Positions 39,934-41,711 of a stretch of DNA of 41,711 nt are shown here, in pieces; the first letter of the stretch is position 1, and every line of letters begins with the position of its first letter. Under the pieces are notes generated by a model. That model had not been told where the DNA came from. It saw nothing but the letters and a program-made list of their open reading frames with translations, and did not search any database. Source of the stretch: Candidatus Hydrothermarchaeota archaeon (lineage in GTDB: Archaea > Hydrothermarchaeota > Hydrothermarchaeia > Hydrothermarchaeales > BMS3B). The position numbers and the translations under genes were made by a program. The stretch covers positions 1-41,711 of the forward strand of contig WANW01000014.1 in NCBI GenBank assembly GCA_015521615.1, read 5' to 3'.

Positions 39934-40251
39934 ATGATAATTGAGTTTCTCAGGAAGTCTCTGCCCGTGCCAGATGGCTGCTGTGGAATTGAATTTCCAG
40001 ATGAAAGCGAGGGGACCGAAAGGGCACTAATGCAAGCGCTTGAAGAAAAGACCGGGCGAAAATGGGTGAACACATTGAGCATCTTTGAAGATTTGCACGG
40101 AAACAGGCTTATAGTTTACCACTTCCCCCGGAACCTGCACAGGGCCGAAAAGCTCGGTATTGAGCAGCTTCCCGCTCTGATAGTAGATCGAGAGGTGGTC
40201 ATTCTGGGCGATGCCACATACAGGGAAATACTTGAAAAGCTAAAGCTGTAA
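39934..40251 (+). CDS. Thioredoxin-fold-like small protein
   Basis: The product has 105 residues, starting 7 nt after tfx. The C-terminal half has the thioredoxin-like order: a strand and helix, then EQLPALIVDREVVILGDATYREILEKL, in which the cis-Pro before ALIV and the helix-capping end are typical. No CxxC is present; instead a Cys-Cys pair sits at residues 16-17 (PDGCCGIEF), reminiscent of ArsD-like proteins. It may handle redox or an oxyanion/metal ligand. Cotranscription with tfx suggests a link to tungsten/molybdenum. Family assignment is moderate. Confidence 0.6.
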   Translation: MIIEFLRKSLPVPDGCCGIEFPDESEGTERALMQALEEKTGRKWVNTLSIFEDLHGNRLIVYHFPRNLHRAEKLGIEQLPALIVDREVVILGDATYREILEKLKL

Positions 40252-40367
40252 TAAGGACACATGCAAAGATTTTGAAGGTCGGACATTTAAATAATCGAGA
40301 TATATGATAAACTGGTTTTTAAATATAATAAATTAATTTTTTATTGTTATAACTTTTTATTTTTAGG

Positions 40368-41564
40368 ATGCAAATAGGGAGGTATTACAGGTTCGACAGA
40401 ATGGAGGCTGCTGGTTCGCTGGGTGACCTGGGTACGCTTCTACCTCTCGCGCTGGGGCTTATACTTCTAAATGGTGTGAGTGCCATTGGTCTCTTTTTCA
40501 TGGTGGGACTGTTCTATATTCTGGCTGGAGCCTACTACCGTGTACCCACGCCAGTACAGCCCATGAAGGTTATAGGTGCCTATGCAATAGCAAACTACGC
40601 CATGATAACTCCCAACATAGTCTACGCCGCCGCCCTCCTCGTTGGAGCAATCCTGCTATTTCTAGGTGCCACGGGTTTAATAGAGCTAAGTCGTTATGTT
40701 CCAAAAACTGTCGTCAGAGGGGTGCAGCTCAGCGTGGGCACACTGCTGCTCATCCGCGGGCTCGAATTCATAAAGGCTCCACCAAGTTCTGATGTAGTAC
40801 CCAGCTACCAGTTCAAACTCGCTGAGCTTGGTGTAGGAGATATAAGTGTTTACTTCCTGCTCGGTATAGCAGGTCTAGCGGTGGCGTACCTGCTCCTCGA
40901 AAACAGGCGCGCACCGGCTGCTCTTATAATAGTGATTGGGGGTTTCCTGGTAGGTTTGGCCTTTGAAACCCCGCGTGTGGCTCTCGGCCTGCACCTTCCC
41001 AAGCCAATTTTTCTCGAGGGGGTGCCGAGCATAGACGATTTTGTCACAGCCTTCTTCCTCCTGGTTCTGCCTCAAATCCCCATGACCCTGGGCAATGCTG
41101 TAATTGCCCAGCACGACCTGGCGAAGAGTTACTTCGGCGATAGAGCAAACAGGGTAACCTACAGGGCGCTTGCCACGAGTCAGGGGCTGGCAAATCTTGG
41201 GGCTTTCCTGCTGCAGGGCATGCCCATGTGCCATGGCGCGGGTGGCCTGGCAGCACACTATCGCTTTGGCGCGAGAACTGCGGGAAACAACATAATAATA
41301 GGAAGCTTCTTCCTGGGTGTTGCTTTACTCTTTGGGGAGAGTTCAATAGAGATATTAAAGCTTCTGCCATTCTCAATCCTGGGTGTGCTCCTTTTCATTG
41401 CAGGTGCAGAGCTCATGACAATGATAAAGGACCTGAAAGGAAAGAGTGAGTTCTATGTGCCCCTGGTGATGCTGGGCATTACGCTCATGAGCAACCTGGC
41501 CTGGGCATTCGTCATAGGGCTCATCCTGGCCTACCTCCTGAAGTATGAAAAAATAAAGGTTTGA
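40368..41564 (+). CDS. MOT1-type molybdate transporter
   Basis: The product has 398 residues and ten or more helices. It has the MOT1 (SulP-related) signatures: GSLGDLGTLLPLALGL near the N-terminus, PTPVQPMKVIGAYA, LPQIPMTLGNAVIAQHD, and PMCHGAGGLAAHYRFGART. These proteins import molybdate with high affinity in algae, plants and prokaryotes and lack the STAS domain of sulfate carriers. Placed beside the tup transporter and tfx, it gives the cell a second oxyanion uptake route. An AT-rich region with TATA-like elements ends 15 nt before the ATG, so the mRNA may be leaderless. Gap 40252-40367 has no gene. Confidence 0.9.
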   Translation: MQIGRYYRFDRMEAAGSLGDLGTLLPLALGLILLNGVSAIGLFFMVGLFYILAGAYYRVPTPVQPMKVIGAYAIANYAMITPNIVYAAALLVGAILLFLGATGLIELSRYVPKTVVRGVQLSVGTLLLIRGLEFIKAPPSSDVVPSYQFKLAELGVGDISVYFLLGIAGLAVAYLLLENRRAPAALIIVIGGFLVGLAFETPRVALGLHLPKPIFLEGVPSIDDFVTAFFLLVLPQIPMTLGNAVIAQHDLAKSYFGDRANRVTYRALATSQGLANLGAFLLQGMPMCHGAGGLAAHYRFGARTAGNNIIIGSFFLGVALLFGESSIEILKLLPFSILGVLLFIAGAELMTMIKDLKGKSEFYVPLVMLGITLMSNLAWAFVIGLILAYLLKYEKIKV

Positions 41565-41653
41565 AGCTGTAAGAAGCGCAAAAAATAAAAGCCACGCCGT
41601 TAATATTTTTCTAACCATTACTTACTATAATGGAGATGGAGGTGTCTGATGTG

Positions 41654-41711
41654 ATGGCAACGATGGGAGGGCAGCCTGTGCTTATTCTTAAGGAGGGTAC
41701 ACAGCGCACCC
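41654..41711 (+). CDS. Thermosome (group II chaperonin) subunit, 5' end only
   Basis: The last ~19 codons in the window read MATMGGQPVLILKEGTQRT, the conserved start of thermosome subunits. The ATG at 41654 is preferred because GGAGGTG (41639-41644 region) lies 9 nt upstream; in-frame ATGs at 41630 and 41636 are alternatives. A TATA-like TAATATTTTT lies at 41601-41610. The gene continues outside the window. Confidence 0.9.
   Translation, partial: MATMGGQPVLILKEGTQRT

Noticed and set aside
1-41711. CRISPR arrays, insertion sequences, rRNA genes
   Set aside because: No regularly spaced direct repeats, transposase motifs or rRNA-like stretches were found when reading the window. The repeated short motifs belong to promoters.

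Overview
The window is archaeal chromosomal DNA. Markers are an archaeosine tRNA-guanine transglycosylase, sn-glycerol-1-phosphate dehydrogenase, the start of a thermosome gene, a Tfx-type regulator, an archaeal presenilin-like protease, and TATA boxes about 25-29 nt upstream of many start codons (leaderless transcripts). Inositol-1-phosphate synthase, an NrdD/NrdG pair, GlpA/GlpB and a tungstate/molybdate uptake island point to an anaerobic, probably thermophilic euryarchaeon. An Archaeoglobi-like or related uncultivated lineage would fit, but I cannot fix the genus by reading alone. Genes are densely packed, with many 4-nt ATGA/GTGA overlaps. I found no rRNA, tRNA, CRISPR array or insertion sequence.

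Layout. 1-5905: the end of a CBS-ParB protein, hisE, an AN1 zinc-finger protein, inositol-phosphate synthase with three operator-like sites, a toxin/antitoxin-like pair, a PadR regulator, a lipoprotein hydrolase, a nucleotidyltransferase and a flippase-like membrane protein. 5930-9627: a small membrane protein, citramalate synthase, and a five-gene operon for a split cytochrome b6/subunit IV-type quinol complex with small membrane proteins but no Rieske gene. 9608-12765: a histidine kinase and a four-PAS sensor protein. 12850-18641: a secreted phospholipase D-like protein, an XPF-type nuclease, a membrane protein, tgtA, a short-chain dehydrogenase and purE. 18616-22852: a surface protein with a CGP-type C-terminal anchor, then a CDP-alcohol module (nucleotidyltransferase, CDP-alcohol phosphotransferase, G1P dehydrogenase, and a pyrophosphatase homologue lacking several catalytic residues).

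22856-26527: an NrdD homologue with no recognisable glycyl-radical tail, its radical-SAM partner, a DUF5615 PIN-like protein and an Lrp regulator. 26499-29884: an HTH-DUF4430 regulator, a helical protein, and a CadC-like ArsR regulator with a heavy-metal P-type ATPase under a SmtB-type operator. 29853-34464: a glpA-glpB-HAD phosphatase-DHH phosphoesterase operon. 34524-36220: dapF and a presenilin-like protease. 36301-36363: a 20-codon HicB relic. 36367-41564: a tungstate ABC transporter (tupA, tupB, tupC) divergent from tfx, a thioredoxin-like protein and a MOT1-type molybdate transporter. A thermosome gene starts at the right edge.

How it fits together. The strongest themes are oxyanion (W/Mo) homeostasis, soft-metal efflux, phospho-alcohol chemistry (inositol phosphate, glycerol 1- and 3-phosphate, CDP-alcohols) and membrane quinol chemistry. 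The least expected items are the NrdD-like protein without visible radical machinery, the catalytically depleted pyrophosphatase homologue, the Rieske-less b6-type operon, the HTH-DUF4430 regulator, and the repeated operator-like motifs at ino1 and between tupA and tfx.
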